Both the position numbers and the translations under genes were made by a program. Of a stretch of DNA of 64,000 nt, positions 1-9,620 are shown in pieces (within the stretch, counting starts at the first letter, position 1; each line of letters begins with the position of its first letter). This stretch comes from Micromonospora echinofusca (GTDB lineage Bacteria > Actinomycetota > Actinomycetes > Mycobacteriales > Micromonosporaceae), in NCBI RefSeq assembly GCF_900091445.1, contig NZ_LT607733.1, positions 4,739,001 through 4,803,000 on the forward strand. Direction: 5' to 3'. The notes below the pieces were generated by a model. That model saw only the letters and a program-made list of their open reading frames with translations. It was not told the DNA's origin and did no database searches.

Positions 1-113
1 ATGTCGGCGGCGGCGTCCACGGCCCGGCACACCTCGACGCCCATGCGCCCCCGGGCGCCCAGCACGCCGACCCGGATCAGCTCGTCCGGGCTCTTCTCCT
101 GCTCGTCACTCAC
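1..113 (-). CDS. dapB: 4-hydroxy-tetrahydrodipicolinate reductase, N-terminal part
   Basis: Only the first 37 codons lie in the window. The translation contains IRVGVLGARGRMGVEVCRA, the Rossmann-fold NAD(P)H-binding loop (GxxGxMG type) at the start of DapB. DapB reduces the dihydrodipicolinate precursor in the diaminopimelate/lysine pathway and is cytoplasmic. The start is GTG at 113: no Shine-Dalgarno precedes it, but a TAGGTT hexamer lies 7 nt upstream, so translation is probably leaderless. It follows the M16 peptidase gene in the same direction after a 173-nt gap, an order common in actinobacteria. Confidence 0.85.
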   Translation of the reverse strand, partial: MSDEQEKSPDELIRVGVLGARGRMGVEVCRAVDAAAD

Positions 114-120
114 GGGGCAC

Positions 121-126
121 AACCTA
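121..126 (-). promoter_or_regulatory. -10 element of leaderless dapB promoter
   Basis: TAGGTT on the minus strand ends 7 nt before the dapB GTG. This places the transcript start at or next to the start codon. No convincing -35 is visible. Confidence 0.5.
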
Positions 127-286
127 TCCCAATCGGGACGCGCGCATCCGAGCGGACCGTCAGCGGCCGGGACGCACCCGTCCCGGGCCGACCGTCCCCC
201 GCCGGGCAGCACCCAGCCAGACGGGCCGTCAGCCGCCGGGACGCGCCATCCGGGCGGGCCGGTGCCGGGCAGGAGTGCGGGACGGG

Positions 287-1711
287 TCAGCGGGTGGCGA
301 AGTCGTTCGCGCCGAACGGGCCGACCACGGCCAGCGACATCGGCCGGCTCAGCAGCTCGGCGGCCAGGGTGTTGACGTCGGCCACGGTGACCGCGTCGAC
401 CCGGCCGAGCAGCTCGTCGACCGGCATCAGGTGGCCGTAGAGCAGCTCGCCCTTGGCGAGCCGGCTCATCCGCGAGCCCGTGTCCTCCAGGCCCAGCACG
501 AACGAGCCCTTGCTCATCCCCTTGCCCCGGGCCACCTCGGCCTCGGTCAGGCCGTCGGCCGCCACCCGCGCGAGTTCCGCCCGGGTCAGCTCCAGCACCT
601 CGTCGACCTTGCCGGGCGCGCAGCCGGCGTAGACGGCGAAGAGGCCGGTGTCGGCGTACTGGCTGGCGTAGGAGTAGACCGAGTAGGCGAGGCCGCGCCG
701 CTCGCGGATCTCCTGGAACAGCCGGCTCGACATGCCGCCGCCGAGGATGTTGTTGAGCACGCCGAGGGCGAAGCGCCGCTCGTCGAGCCGGTCGATGCCG
801 GGGCAGCCGAGGATGACGTGCGCCTGCTCGGTCTCCTTCGGCTCCACCAGCGTGGTGGCGGGCTTCGTGCGTACGGCCGGGGTGGCCGACCGGTGCGACG
901 CGGGCGCCGCCGGGTCGGTGTCCAGCGGGGTGCCGCGCAGCGCCTGGCGGACCAGCTTGACCACCGTGGCGTGGTCGAGGTTGCCGGCGGCGGCGACGAC
1001 GATCCGCGACGGCGTGTAGTGGCGGCGGTAGAAGCCCTGGATCTGCCGCCGGGTCATCGGGGTGACGGTCTCCTCGGTGCCGGAGATCAGCCGGCCCAGC
1101 GGGTGGTCGCCGTAGGCGGCGCGGGCGAAGAGGTCGTGCACCTCGTCGCCGGGCTCGTCGTCGTGCATGGCGATCTCCTCGAGGATCACGCCCCGCTCGG
1201 TCTCCACGTCGGCCGGCTCCAGCAGCGAGTCGGCGACCGCGTCGCACATGACGTCGATGGCCAGCGGCAGGTCCTCGTCCAGCACGCGGGCGTAGTAGCA
1301 GGTGTATTCCTTGGTGGTGAAGGCGTTGGTCTCGCCGCCCACCGCCTCGATCTCGGCGGAGATGTCGAGCGCGCTGCGCTTGTTGGTGCCCTTGAACAGC
1401 AGGTGCTCCAGGAAGTGCGCCGCGCCGGCCTGCGGGCCGGTCTCGTCGCGCGAGCCGACCGCGACCCAGACGCCGAACGAGACGCTGCGCATCGCCGGGA
1501 TCGCCTCGGTGAGCACGCGCAGCCCGCTGGGCAGCACGGTACGCCGTACCGTGCCGCCCAGCGGGTCGTCGCTGATCGTGCGGGTCACCGCCCGTGCGGC
1601 GCCGCCGGAGCGGGCCGCTCCGGTGCTGCGGCGCAAGGCCCCCGCGGGGCCCGGGACGGACGCCACCCCCCGTCGATCCGGCGGAAACGGCGCGCTGACG
1701 GCCCGACTCAC
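287..1711 (-). CDS. M16 family zinc metallopeptidase (PepR/processing-peptidase-like)
   Basis: 474 residues. The inverted zinc motif HFLEH (HxxEH) is at residues 99-103, with a downstream acidic stretch around ERGVILEEI supplying the third metal ligand; the C-terminal half is the usual inactive M16_C domain. These peptidases degrade short or unfolded peptides, and this one is probably cytosolic (no signal peptide). The open frame extends upstream into pnp, but GTG at 1711 has a GGGAG Shine-Dalgarno 6 nt upstream and begins just after the pnp stop, so it is preferred. Location directly downstream of pnp is the conserved actinobacterial position of this gene. Confidence 0.9.
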   Translation of the reverse strand: MSRAVSAPFPPDRRGVASVPGPAGALRRSTGAARSGGAARAVTRTISDDPLGGTVRRTVLPSGLRVLTEAIPAMRSVSFGVWVAVGSRDETGPQAGAAHFLEHLLFKGTNKRSALDISAEIEAVGGETNAFTTKEYTCYYARVLDEDLPLAIDVMCDAVADSLLEPADVETERGVILEEIAMHDDEPGDEVHDLFARAAYGDHPLGRLISGTEETVTPMTRRQIQGFYRRHYTPSRIVVAAAGNLDHATVVKLVRQALRGTPLDTDPAAPASHRSATPAVRTKPATTLVEPKETEQAHVILGCPGIDRLDERRFALGVLNNILGGGMSSRLFQEIRERRGLAYSVYSYASQYADTGLFAVYAGCAPGKVDEVLELTRAELARVAADGLTEAEVARGKGMSKGSFVLGLEDTGSRMSRLAKGELLYGHLMPVDELLGRVDAVTVADVNTLAAELLSRPMSLAVVGPFGANDFATR

Positions 1712-1760
1712 GTGTTGCTCCCAGATCGACGAGGGGTGGGTGATGCGATGGTGCGGTGGG

Positions 1761-4145
1761 TCAGCTGCGTCGGGTGCGGCGGCGCGGACGCTCGCCGCCC
1801 TCGCCACCCTCGCCGCCGCCCTCGCCGCGCTCGCCGCCGCCCGGGCCACGACCGCCCCGGTCGCCGCCGCGCTCCCGGTCGCCCCGGTCACGCGGAGCCC
1901 GGTCGTCACGGTCCCGGCCGGCCGGACGCTCGCCGCCGGCGGCCTCGCCTGCGGCCGGCGCCTCGGCGCCCTCCGGGCGGACCTTGTCCAGGTAGATCTT
2001 GCCGCGGGCGTCGATGTCCGCGATCTCGACCTCGACCCGGTCGCCGACGTTGAGGAAGTCCTCGACCTTCTCGACCCGCTTGCCGTCGCCCACCTTGGAG
2101 ATGTGCAGCAGGCCGTCGCGGCCCGGCAGCAGCGAGATGAACGCGCCGAACGCGGCGGTCTTGACCACGGTGCCGAGGAACCGCTCCCCGGCCTTCGGCA
2201 GGGTCGGGTTGGCGATCCCGTTGATCCGGTCCACCGCCGCCTGGGCCGACGGGCCGTTGGTGGCGCCGACGTAGATGGTGCCGTCGTCCTCGATGGAGAT
2301 CTCGGCGCCGGTCTCGTCCTGGATCGCGTTGATGGTCTGCCCCTTCGGGCCGATCACCATGCCGATCTTGTCGACCGGGATCTTGACGGTGGTGACCCGC
2401 GGGGCGTACTCCGACATCTCGGCCGGGCCCTCGATCGCCGCCTGCATCACACCCAGGATGGTCTGCCGGGCCTCGTACGCCTGCTGAAGCGCGGCGGCCA
2501 GCACGTCCGACGGGATGCCGTTGAGCTTGGTGTCGAGCTGGAGCGCGGTGACGAACTCCGGCGTGCCGGCGACCTTGAAGTCCATGTCACCGAACGCGTC
2601 CTCGGCGCCGAGAATGTCGGTCAGCGTCACGTACTGGGTCTTGCCGTCCACCTCGTCGGAGATGAGGCCCATGGCGATGCCGGCCACCGGCGCCTTCAGC
2701 GGCACACCGGCGGAGAGCAGGCCCAGCGTCGAGGCGCAGACCGAGCCCATCGAGGTGGAGCCGTTGGAGCCGAGCGCCTCGGAGACCTGCCGGATGGCGT
2801 ACGGGAACTCCTCGCGCGACGGCAGCACCGGGATCAGCGCCCGCTCGGCGAGCGCACCGTGGCCGATCTCGCGCCGCTTCGGCGAGCCGACCCGGCCGGT
2901 CTCACCGGTCGAGTACGGCGGGAAGTTGTAGTTGTGCATGTAGCGCTTGCGGTTCTCCGGGGACAGCGTGTCCACCATCTGCTCCATGCGCAGCATGTTG
3001 AGGGTGGTGACGCCCAGGATCTGGGTCTCGCCACGCTCGAACAGCGCCGAACCGTGCACCCGGGGCAGCACGCCGACCTCGGCGGTCAGCGGGCGGATGT
3101 CGCGCGGGCCGCGGCCGTCGATGCGGACCTGCTCGCGCAGCACCCGGTTGCGCACCTCGGACTTGGTGAGCGACCGGAAGGCGGCGCTGAGCTCCTTCTC
3201 CCGGCCCTCGAAGCGACCGCCGAGCTCCTCGGCGACCTTGGCCTTGATCCGGTCCAGGGCCTCCTCGCGGTCGGCCTTGCCGGCGATCTGGAGGGCCTCG
3301 GCGACCTCGGCGCGGGCCACGTCGGCCACCGCCTCGTAGACGTCGTCCTGGTAGTCCAGGAAGACCGGGAACTCGGCGACGGGCTTGGCGGCCACCTCGG
3401 CCAGCTCGGCCTGCGCGCGGCACAGCTCGCGGATCGCCGGCTTCGCGGCCTCCAGGCCGCTGGCCACGATCTCCTCGGTCGGGGCGGTCGCGCCGCCCGC
3501 GATCAGGGTCACGGCGTTCGGCGTCGCCTCGGCCTCGACCATCATGATCGCGACGTCGCCGTCCGGCAGCGAGCGGCCGGCCACGACCATGTCGAAGGTG
3601 GCCCGGGCCAGTTCCTCCAGGGTCGGGAAGGCGACCCACTGGCCGTCGATGTGCGCGACCCGGGTCGCCCCGATCGGGCCGGAGAACGGCAGGCCGGAGA
3701 GCTTGGTCGACATCGAGGCGGCGTTGATCGCCACGACGTCGTAGGGGTGCTGCGGGTCGAGCGCGAGGATGGTCTCGACGACCTGGACCTCGTTGCGCAG
3801 GCCCTTGACGAAGGACGGGCGCAGCGGCCGGTCGATCAGCCGGCAGGTGAGGATCGCGTCCTCGCTGGGGCGGCCCTCGCGGCGGAAGAACGAGCCGGGG
3901 ATGCGGCCCGCGGCGTACATCCGCTCCTCGACGTCGACGGTCAGCGGGAAGAAGTCGAACTGCTCCTTCGGCTGCTTACCGGCGGTGGTGGCGGAGAGGA
4001 CGACCGTCTCGCCGAGCTGGGCGACGACGGAGCCGGCGGCCTGACGGGCCAGCCGGCCGGTGGAGAAGGTGATCTCACGGGTGCCGAAGGACCCGTTGTC
4101 GATCACGGCGGTGCGGGATTCGGTGCCGAGGTTGGTCTCGGTCAT
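1761..4145 (-). CDS. pnp: polyribonucleotide nucleotidyltransferase (PNPase / GpsI)
   Basis: 794 residues. Two RNase PH domains come first (N-terminal [15 protein letters not shown]; second core [17 protein letters not shown]), then a KH domain ([20 protein letters not shown]), an S1 domain ([28 protein letters not shown]) and a roughly 50-residue Arg/Gly-rich tail rich in RGG-like repeats. The enzyme degrades RNA phosphorolytically 3'-5' and can add 3' tails. The start is the ATG at 4145 (MTETNL). The 190-nt leader holds a perfect 12-bp palindrome, CTTCGATCGAAG (4208-4219), which could be a processing site; pnp autoregulation through its leader is known in other bacteria. The charged tail is typical of actinobacterial PNPase. 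Confidence 0.97.
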   Translation of the reverse strand: MTETNLGTESRTAVIDNGSFGTREITFSTGRLARQAAGSVVAQLGETVVLSATTAGKQPKEQFDFFPLTVDVEERMYAAGRIPGSFFRREGRPSEDAILTCRLIDRPLRPSFVKGLRNEVQVVETILALDPQHPYDVVAINAASMSTKLSGLPFSGPIGATRVAHIDGQWVAFPTLEELARATFDMVVAGRSLPDGDVAIMMVEAEATPNAVTLIAGGATAPTEEIVASGLEAAKPAIRELCRAQAELAEVAAKPVAEFPVFLDYQDDVYEAVADVARAEVAEALQIAGKADREEALDRIKAKVAEELGGRFEGREKELSAAFRSLTKSEVRNRVLREQVRIDGRGPRDIRPLTAEVGVLPRVHGSALFERGETQILGVTTLNMLRMEQMVDTLSPENRKRYMHNYNFPPYSTGETGRVGSPKRREIGHGALAERALIPVLPSREEFPYAIRQVSEALGSNGSTSMGSVCASTLGLLSAGVPLKAPVAGIAMGLISDEVDGKTQYVTLTDILGAEDAFGDMDFKVAGTPEFVTALQLDTKLNGIPSDVLAAALQQAYEARQTILGVMQAAIEGPAEMSEYAPRVTTVKIPVDKIGMVIGPKGQTINAIQDETGAEISIEDDGTIYVGATNGPSAQAAVDRINGIANPTLPKAGERFLGTVVKTAAFGAFISLLPGRDGLLHISKVGDGKRVEKVEDFLNVGDRVEVEIADIDARGKIYLDKVRPEGAEAPAAGEAAGGERPAGRDRDDRAPRDRGDRERGGDRGGRGPGGGERGEGGGEGGEGGERPRRRTRRS

Positions 4146-4335
4146 GGTGCTGTCGTGCTCCTTCGCATCGGGGGCCCACGACGCGGGAAGCTGCTCAGAC
4201 GGCCGGTCTTCGATCGAAGCGCCCGGGTGGCCGGCGCGAGGCCGGGGTGCCCGGGGGCCACTACCGGAGACCGGTACGCTGACCGGCTCCCTTTTCAGGT
4301 GGTCGCGCGGCCCGGTTTTCGTGTGGCGGCGAAGC

Positions 4336-4365
4336 GGGGGAGCGGCCCGGTCGGGCCACTCCCCC
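4336..4365 (-). terminator. hairpin terminator after rpsO
   Basis: 14-bp stem with one mismatch (GGGGGAGCGGCCCG / CGGGCCACTCCCCC) and a 2-nt loop, starting 6 nt past the rpsO stop. It lacks a U tract, as is usual in actinobacteria. It may allow partial readthrough into pnp or mark a processing point. Confidence 0.65.
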
Positions 4366-4371
4366 GTCACG

Positions 4372-4641
4372 TCACCGGCGCAGACCGAGCCGCTCGATGA
4401 GCGACCGGTAGCGGTTGATGTCCTTCTTCTGGACGTAGTTGAGCAGCCGACGGCGACGGCCGACCAGCAGCAGCAGCCCACGGCGGCTGTGGTGGTCGTG
4501 CTTGTGCACCTTCAGGTGCTCGGTGAGCTCGGCGATCCGCTTGGTGAGGACCGCGACCTGCACCTCCGGCGAACCGGTGTCGCCCTCGGCGGTCGCGTAC
4601 TCCGCGCGGATCTTGGCCTTGGCTTCCTGGTCGAGCGCCAT
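4372..4641 (-). CDS. rpsO: 30S ribosomal protein S15
   Basis: 89 residues, the standard length. It is recognisable across its length, including the 16S-binding segment [20 protein letters not shown] and the end [19 protein letters not shown]15 binds the central domain of 16S rRNA early in 30S assembly. The start ATG at 4641 is preceded by AGGGAGA. It sits between ribF and pnp, the nearly universal rpsO-pnp order. A hairpin terminator follows it. Confidence 0.98.
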   Translation of the reverse strand: MALDQEAKAKIRAEYATAEGDTGSPEVQVAVLTKRIAELTEHLKVHKHDHHSRRGLLLLVGRRRRLLNYVQKKDINRYRSLIERLGLRR

Positions 4642-4749
4642 GTTCTCCCTGTTTCGTGGGTGGTTCGATGATGTCCGTCGGCTCGGTCAGTGGACCGGAA
4701 ACGGACCGGTACCTCGCACCCGCGGCGTCGTGCAGGCACGCGAGGCCCC

Positions 4750-4767
4750 ACGTCGGTCAGCCGACGT
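4750..4767. terminator. small hairpin in the ribF-rpsO gap
   Basis: ACGTCGG / CCGACGT, a 7-bp stem with a TCAG loop, about 55 nt beyond the ribF stop. It is a weak candidate terminator in either direction. Confidence 0.3.
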
Positions 4768-4822
4768 CGCAGCCAGACTACCAGCCCGGCCGGGTGGCGG
4801 CCTGTCAAGGGCCGCGACGCGG

Positions 4823-5752
4823 TCAGCCGAGCACGCGCCGGGTCCGCTCGACGTCCTGGTTCATCTGGGCGATCAGGGGCTCGATCGCGTCGTAGCGGAT
4901 CTGCCCGCGCAGGTGCGCCACGAAGTCCAGCGCCAGCCGCTCGCCGTACAGGTCGCCGGTGAAGTCGAGCACGTACGCCTCCACCCGCCGCTCCCGCCCG
5001 GAGAACGTCGGGTTGGTGCCCACCGACACCGCCGCCGCCAGGGGCTCGGGGTGGCCCCGGCGCACCAGCCGGGCGGCGTAGACGCCGTCGGCGGGGATCG
5101 CCGCGTACCGGTGGCAGAGCAGGTTGGCGGTGGGGAAGCCCAGCTCGCGGCCCCGCTGGTCGCCGCGGACCACCACGCCCTCCACCCGGTGCGGGCGGCC
5201 GAGCGCGGCGGCGGCGGCCGTCACGTCCCCGGCGTCGACGCAGGAGCGGATGTACGTGGAGGAGAAGACGGTGCCCGCCTCGGCGACGAGCGGCGCCCCC
5301 TCCACGCCGAAGCCGAAGGTGCGCCCTAGCCGCTCCAGCAGCGCCACGTCGCCGGCGGCCTTGTGCCCGAAGCGGAAGTTGTCGCCCACCACGACCAGGG
5401 CGGCGTGCAGGTGCTCGACGAGGATGTCGTGTACGAACGCCTCGGCGGGCAGCCGGGAGAACTCCGGGGTGAACGGCACCACGCAGAGCACGTCCACGCC
5501 GAGCGCCTCGATCAGCTCCGCCTTGCGGGCGGTCTCGGTGAGCACCGCCGGGTGCGAGCCGGGGCGCACCACCTCGGCCGGGTGCGGGTCGAAGGTGACC
5601 ACCACCGACTGCACGCCCAGCTCGCGCGCCCGGGACACGGTGTGCCCGATGGTCGCCTGGTGCCCCTTGTGCACGCCGTCGAAGACGCCGATGGTGACGA
5701 CGGACCGCCCCCAGCCACCGGGCGCCGCGTCGTACCCCCGCCACCGCTGCAT
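4823..5752 (-). CDS. ribF: bifunctional riboflavin kinase / FAD synthetase
   Basis: 309 residues. The N-terminal FAD synthetase (nucleotidyltransferase) domain shows TIGVFDGVHKGHQATI near residue 20 and TFDPHPAEVV. The C-terminal riboflavin kinase domain shows GRELGFPTANL around residue 195. The enzyme phosphorylates riboflavin to FMN and adenylates FMN to FAD in the cytoplasm. The ATG start at 5752 has a strong GGGGAGGAG Shine-Dalgarno. It lies between truB and rpsO, as in most actinobacteria. Confidence 0.96.
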   Translation of the reverse strand: MQRWRGYDAAPGGWGRSVVTIGVFDGVHKGHQATIGHTVSRARELGVQSVVVTFDPHPAEVVRPGSHPAVLTETARKAELIEALGVDVLCVVPFTPEFSRLPAEAFVHDILVEHLHAALVVVGDNFRFGHKAAGDVALLERLGRTFGFGVEGAPLVAEAGTVFSSTYIRSCVDAGDVTAAAAALGRPHRVEGVVVRGDQRGRELGFPTANLLCHRYAAIPADGVYAARLVRRGHPEPLAAAVSVGTNPTFSGRERRVEAYVLDFTGDLYGERLALDFVAHLRGQIRYDAIEPLIAQMNQDVERTRRVLG

Positions 5753-5814
5753 GCCGCTCCTCCCCTGCCTCCGCGGCGGCCCGCGCCGGCCGCCGGTCCT
5801 ACGCCCCGTGCCCG

Positions 5815-6699
5815 TCAGGCGGGGGCGAGCACGATCTCCGCGCGGGCCCGGCCGTCCCGCTCGCTGACGATAGCGATCAGCCCGCCGTCGGGGCCGAAGA
5901 CCGCGTAGGGGCCGGCGATCCCCGCCGGGTCGAGCGGCCCGCCGTGGGAGAGCACCTTCGCCTCGTCGGCGCCGGCGTCGCGGCGCGGGAAGAACCGGTC
6001 GGCCGCCGCGGCCAGCGGCAGGTTCACCACCTCGGGGGCGCGCTGCTCCAGCTCGTCGAGGGTGGCGGCCTCCGCGAGGGCGAAGTTCCCCACGGCGGTA
6101 CGGCGCAGCGCCGTCAGGTGGCCGCCCACCCCGAGCGCCAGGCCCGCGTCGCGGGCGATCGCCCGGATGTACGTCCCCGAGGAGCAGGTCACGTCGATGT
6201 CCACGTCCACGACGTCCGGCGCGTCGCGGCGTACCGCCAGCAGCTCCAGCCGGGACACGGTGACCCGGCGGGCGGGCAGCTCGACACTCTCCCCCTCGCG
6301 CACCCGCTTGTACGCCCGCTGCCCGTCGATCTTGATGGCGCTGACCGCGCTCGGCACCTGGTCGATCTCCCCCGTCGACGCGGCCAGCGCCGCCCGGATC
6401 GCCTCGTCGGTGACCGCGACGGCGGGCGTGGTGGCGATCACGTCGCCCTCGGCGTCGTCGGTGACGGTGGCCTGGCCGAGCCGGACAGTGGCGGTGTAGC
6501 TCTTGTGCGCGCCGATCACATAGGTGAGCAGGCGGGTGGCCCGCCCGACCCCGATCACCAGGACGCCGGTCGCCATCGGGTCGAGGGTGCCGCCGTGCCC
6601 CACCCGGCGGGTCCGCGCCAACCGGCGGATGCGCGCCACCACGTCGTGCGACGTCATGCCGCCGGGCTTGTCGACCACGATCAGACCGTCTGTGCTCAC
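5815..6699 (-). CDS. truB: tRNA pseudouridine(55) synthase
   Basis: 294 residues. GHGGTLDPMATGVLVIG contains the catalytic aspartate (Asp40), and the N-terminal GLIVVDKPGGMTSHDVV is the classic TruB opening. It isomerises U55 in the T-loop of tRNAs. The frame stays open far upstream, into DNA that encodes the MATE protein in another frame, so the GTG at 6699 was chosen because homology begins there; a CAGGCT hexamer 8 nt upstream suggests it could be leaderless. The C-terminal PUA-like region ends ARAEIVLAPA. Confidence 0.95.
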   Translation of the reverse strand: MSTDGLIVVDKPGGMTSHDVVARIRRLARTRRVGHGGTLDPMATGVLVIGVGRATRLLTYVIGAHKSYTATVRLGQATVTDDAEGDVIATTPAVAVTDEAIRAALAASTGEIDQVPSAVSAIKIDGQRAYKRVREGESVELPARRVTVSRLELLAVRRDAPDVVDVDIDVTCSSGTYIRAIARDAGLALGVGGHLTALRRTAVGNFALAEAATLDELEQRAPEVVNLPLAAAADRFFPRRDAGADEAKVLSHGGPLDPAGIAGPYAVFGPDGGLIAIVSERDGRARAEIVLAPA

Positions 6700-6803
6700 G
6701 ACACCCCAGCCTGCCAGACCGGGCCGGACGCCCCGCCGCCGCCGTACGGGGTCGGGCGGACGGCCGTCGCGGCGTCCACGTCCTGGAGCGCCAACGGCGC
6801 GGC

Positions 6804-8126
6804 TCAGCGCACCGCGCCGACCACGACCCAGCCCCCGGAGCGCAGCCGCAGCAGCAGGGCCACCAGCCGGATCACCACGAACAGCGTGAGTCCCGCCCAG
6901 ATGCCGCCGAGGCCGAGGCCGAGCCCGTACGCCAGCCAGATGGCGGGCAGGAAGCCGCCGAGCGCGGCCACGATGGTGAGGTTGCGCAGGTAGCGGACGT
7001 CCCCGGCGCCGATCAGCACGCCGTCGAGGGCGAACACGACACCCGCCAGCGGCTGCATCGCCACGAACCACGGCCAGGCGAGCATGGCCTGCTCGCGTAC
7101 CTGCGGATCGGAGCTGAACCAGCCGGGGACCACGCCGGCGCCGGCGGCGATGAGCACGGCGAACGCCACGCCGCAGACGCCCCCGAGCAGCCCGATCCGG
7201 CGGGCGACGTCCCGGGCCGCGGCGGCGTCGCCCGCCCCGAGGGCCGCGCCGACCAGCGACTGGGCGGCGATGGCGAGCGCGTCGAGCACCAGGGCGGTGA
7301 AGAACCACAGTTGCAGGGCGATCTGGTGCGCACCCACGGCGGCGGCCCCGAACCGGGCGGCGACGGCGGTGGCGGAGAGGAAGCTGGCCTGGAACGCGAC
7401 GCCCCGGATCAGCAGGTCCCGGCTGAGCGCCAGTTGCTGCCCGATGAGCCGGGGCCGGGGCCGCAGCGACACCCGTTCGGCGACCAACGCCCCGGCGAAG
7501 AGCACCCCGCAGACGGTCTGCGCGATGACGTTGGCCACGGCGGAGCCGACCAGGCCCAGCCCGACCGGATAGACCAGCAGCGGGCAGAGCACGGCGGAGA
7601 GCAGGTTCGGGCCGAGCACGAACACCAGCGGTCGGCGCATGTCCTGCACGCCGCGCAGCCAGCCGTTGCCGGCGGCGGCGAGCAGCAGGCCGGGCGCGCC
7701 GAGCGCCGCGACCCGCAGCCACTGCGCGGCGGCGTCGGCCACCTCGCCGGGGCCTCCGGCGAGGGTACGTGCCAACGCCCCACCGCCGATCTGCATGCCG
7801 AGGGCGACCAGCACCCCCACCGCCAGGGCGAGCCACGACGCCTGGACGCCCTCGGCGACGGCGGACGCCCGGTCACCCGCCCCGAAGCGTCGGGCCGAGC
7901 GCCCCGTGGTGCCGTACGCGACGACGGTGCCGAGCCAGGCGATGAGCGTCAGCACCGTCCCGCCGACGGCGAGGGCGGCCAGCGGCACCCGACCGAGATG
8001 CCCGACCACCGCCGTGTCCACGAGCACGTAGATCGGTTCGGCGGCCAGCACCACCAGCGCCGGCAGGGCCAGCGCGGCGATCCGGCGGGGCGCGGCGGCC
8101 CGGTCGAGGGCGACGGAGTGGCTCAT
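6804..8126 (-). CDS. MATE/DinF family multidrug exporter
   Basis: About 440 residues with roughly 12 hydrophobic segments. The start region RIAALALPALVVLAAEPIYVLVDTAVVGHLGR is the diagnostic MATE/DinF opening, and PIYVLVDTAVVG carries the helix-1 aspartate. These are Na+ or H+ antiporters exporting cationic drugs or metabolites through the inner membrane. The ATG at 8126 follows AGGA at a 9-nt distance; a GTG at 8144 is a weaker alternative. A dinF-like gene beside truB and nrnA is a known arrangement in actinobacteria. Confidence 0.9.
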   Translation of the reverse strand: MSHSVALDRAAAPRRIAALALPALVVLAAEPIYVLVDTAVVGHLGRVPLAALAVGGTVLTLIAWLGTVVAYGTTGRSARRFGAGDRASAVAEGVQASWLALAVGVLVALGMQIGGGALARTLAGGPGEVADAAAQWLRVAALGAPGLLLAAAGNGWLRGVQDMRRPLVFVLGPNLLSAVLCPLLVYPVGLGLVGSAVANVIAQTVCGVLFAGALVAERVSLRPRPRLIGQQLALSRDLLIRGVAFQASFLSATAVAARFGAAAVGAHQIALQLWFFTALVLDALAIAAQSLVGAALGAGDAAAARDVARRIGLLGGVCGVAFAVLIAAGAGVVPGWFSSDPQVREQAMLAWPWFVAMQPLAGVVFALDGVLIGAGDVRYLRNLTIVAALGGFLPAIWLAYGLGLGLGGIWAGLTLFVVIRLVALLLRLRSGGWVVVGAVR

Positions 8127-8400
8127 CGCCGCCGATCCTGACACGGCGCCGGTAAGGATCGCAAGCTAGCCGATCACTTACCGGGAGCCGGTCCGTCCGG
8201 AGCTGGCTGGACGCCCCTCGACGGCCCCGAACAGGAACACTCCCCCAACGAGCACCGGCACGGGCGGCGGCTCCCCGACGAGCCGGCCCGCGAGCAGCAC
8301 GGCGGCGCGCGCCTCCGCCCGGGTGCCCGCTTCTCCGACTCCCCGTCTCGCCGGGCAGCTGCGCCGGGGAGACGGGGAGACGACGCGGCGGCACCGCCGC

Positions 8401-8430
8401 GACCGGCGACGACCGGCGACGACCGGCGAC
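8401..8430. repeat. three exact tandem copies of a 10-bp unit
   Basis: GACCGGCGAC is repeated three times without change; degenerate copies continue on the 3' side. It lies in non-coding DNA. Confidence 0.85.
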
Positions 8431-8666
8431 GAGCAGCGGCGACCAGGGCGGGGCGGGGCCGCCCTGCTCGCCGACGCCGGGGCGTACGCCCTCGCCGTGG
8501 CACGGGGCGGACCAGGGCCGACAGGCACGGCCGGGCCGCCGGCACCGTCGGGGTGTCGCGTGACACGAACGGCAACCCGATCAGCGCGACCAGGGCCGCC
8601 CTGAGACCCCTCACCCTCACCCTCACCCGACGCGAGCCACCGCCCCGCCTGACACCGCACGAGCGC

Positions 8667-8733
8667 CCCGGTGATCAGGACGCCATGGACGCTACCCGGC
8701 CTCCTTCAGGTCCATGGCGTCCTGATCACCGGG
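8667..8733. repeat. perfect 24-bp inverted repeat with 19-nt loop
   Basis: The arms at 8667-8690 and 8710-8733 are exactly reverse-complementary; the core of one arm is GTGATCAGGACGCCATGGAC. The loop is 19 nt. GATC lies near the outer ends. There is no transposase nearby. It could be a strong bidirectional terminator or a copy of a dispersed palindromic element. Confidence 0.85.
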
Positions 8734-8860
8734 CGTCCCGGCGTTCTTGACTGCGCCGGCGCTCAGCGGGCGGACATTCCACCCGGTCCGCGGCAGGCGG
8801 GCGGCATACGGGCAGCGGCGGGCAGGCGGCCAGCGAACGACAGACAGACATGGGACGGGC

Positions 8861-9096
8861 GGCGGGCGGCGGGCGGCAGGCGGCAGGCGGCGGGCTGCGG
8901 GCGGCGGGCGGCAGGCGCAGGCGGCCAGTCGCAGGCGGCGGGCTGCGGGTGGCGGGCGGCGGGCGGCGGGCGCAGGCGGCCAGTCGCAGGCGGCGGGCTG
9001 CGGGTGGCGGGCTGCGGGTGGCGGGCTGCGGGCTGCGGGTGGCGGGCTGCGGGTGGCGGGTGGCGGGTGGCGGGTGGGGGGTGGGGGGTGGGGGGT
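8861..9096. repeat. heptanucleotide minisatellite (consensus GGCGGGY), about 33 units
   Basis: The tract divides cleanly into 7-mers: GGCGGGC, GGCAGGC, TGCGGGC, TGCGGGT, GGCGGGT, ending in three GGGGGGT units. A 20-bp variant segment, GCAGGCGGCCAGTCGCAGGC, occurs twice in the same 7-bp phase. The plus strand is extremely G-rich, and the last 50 nt have many closely spaced G-runs able to form quadruplexes. A 7-bp unit shifts frame at every copy, arguing against coding. Confidence 0.85.
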
Positions 9097-9239
9097 GGCA
9101 GAGCGTCAAGCAGGTGGTGACCGTGTTCTACGCCGAGTCCGTCCGACGTCGCAGGCGTGGCTCAGCCTCAGACGTGGCGTGTGGCATAGCGGCAGGGCAC
9201 CGAGCAGGCGGCAGGCCCTCGGCGCAGCCCCGGTGCCGG

Positions 9240-9545
9240 GCTACCAGAAGGCGCGGGCTTTCGTGGCGGGCACTCGGGAACAGGGCTACCGGGAAAGGCG
9301 CGGCCACCAACGCGGGGCGCGCAGGCGCCAGACCACTCGAAGGCGCGGGCCTCCGTCGCGGGCACGCGGGGAGCGGGGCCACCGGAATGCGCGAGCCTCC
9401 TGCGGGCCTGCGGGCGCCGGGCCAATGGGAGAGCGCGGGACGTCCCTGCGGGCACGCGGGCGGCCACCGGATGCGCGCGGGCTGCCGTGGCGGGCACGCG
9501 GGCCGGGGCACCAGGAGGCGCGGGCTGCCGTGCTGGGCATTCGGG
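9240..9545. repeat. degenerate 43-46 bp tandem repeat, about 7 units
   Basis: Units begin like GGCCACCGGAAGGCGCGGGC and continue with CGTGGCGGGCACGCGGG; about seven diverged copies follow one another directly. Unit lengths vary and are not all multiples of three, so this is probably non-coding. It is contiguous tandem repetition without spacers, so it is not CRISPR. Confidence 0.6.
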
Positions 9546-9620
9546 CGCCGGGACGGGCAGGAAGGGTGAGGGACGAGGTGGGCCCGGAGTGGGGCGGGAC
9601 GGTGCTCAGGGCCGGTGCGG

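Noticed and set aside
1302..4400. 1032-codon open frame on the plus strand
   Set aside because: It is antisense to pnp and its neighbours. The minus strand has full PNPase domains, and the plus frame shows only biased Val/Gly/Arg/Asp-rich shadow sequence.
8178..8660. 160-codon minus-strand frame between the MATE gene and the inverted repeat
   Set aside because: Only the last 50 codons look protein-like; the rest is Arg/Pro-rich with no third-position bias, no Shine-Dalgarno and internal 10-bp repeats. At most a remnant.
9240..9545. Possible CRISPR array
   Set aside because: The copies are contiguous and diverged, with no constant repeat separated by unique spacers and no cas genes.
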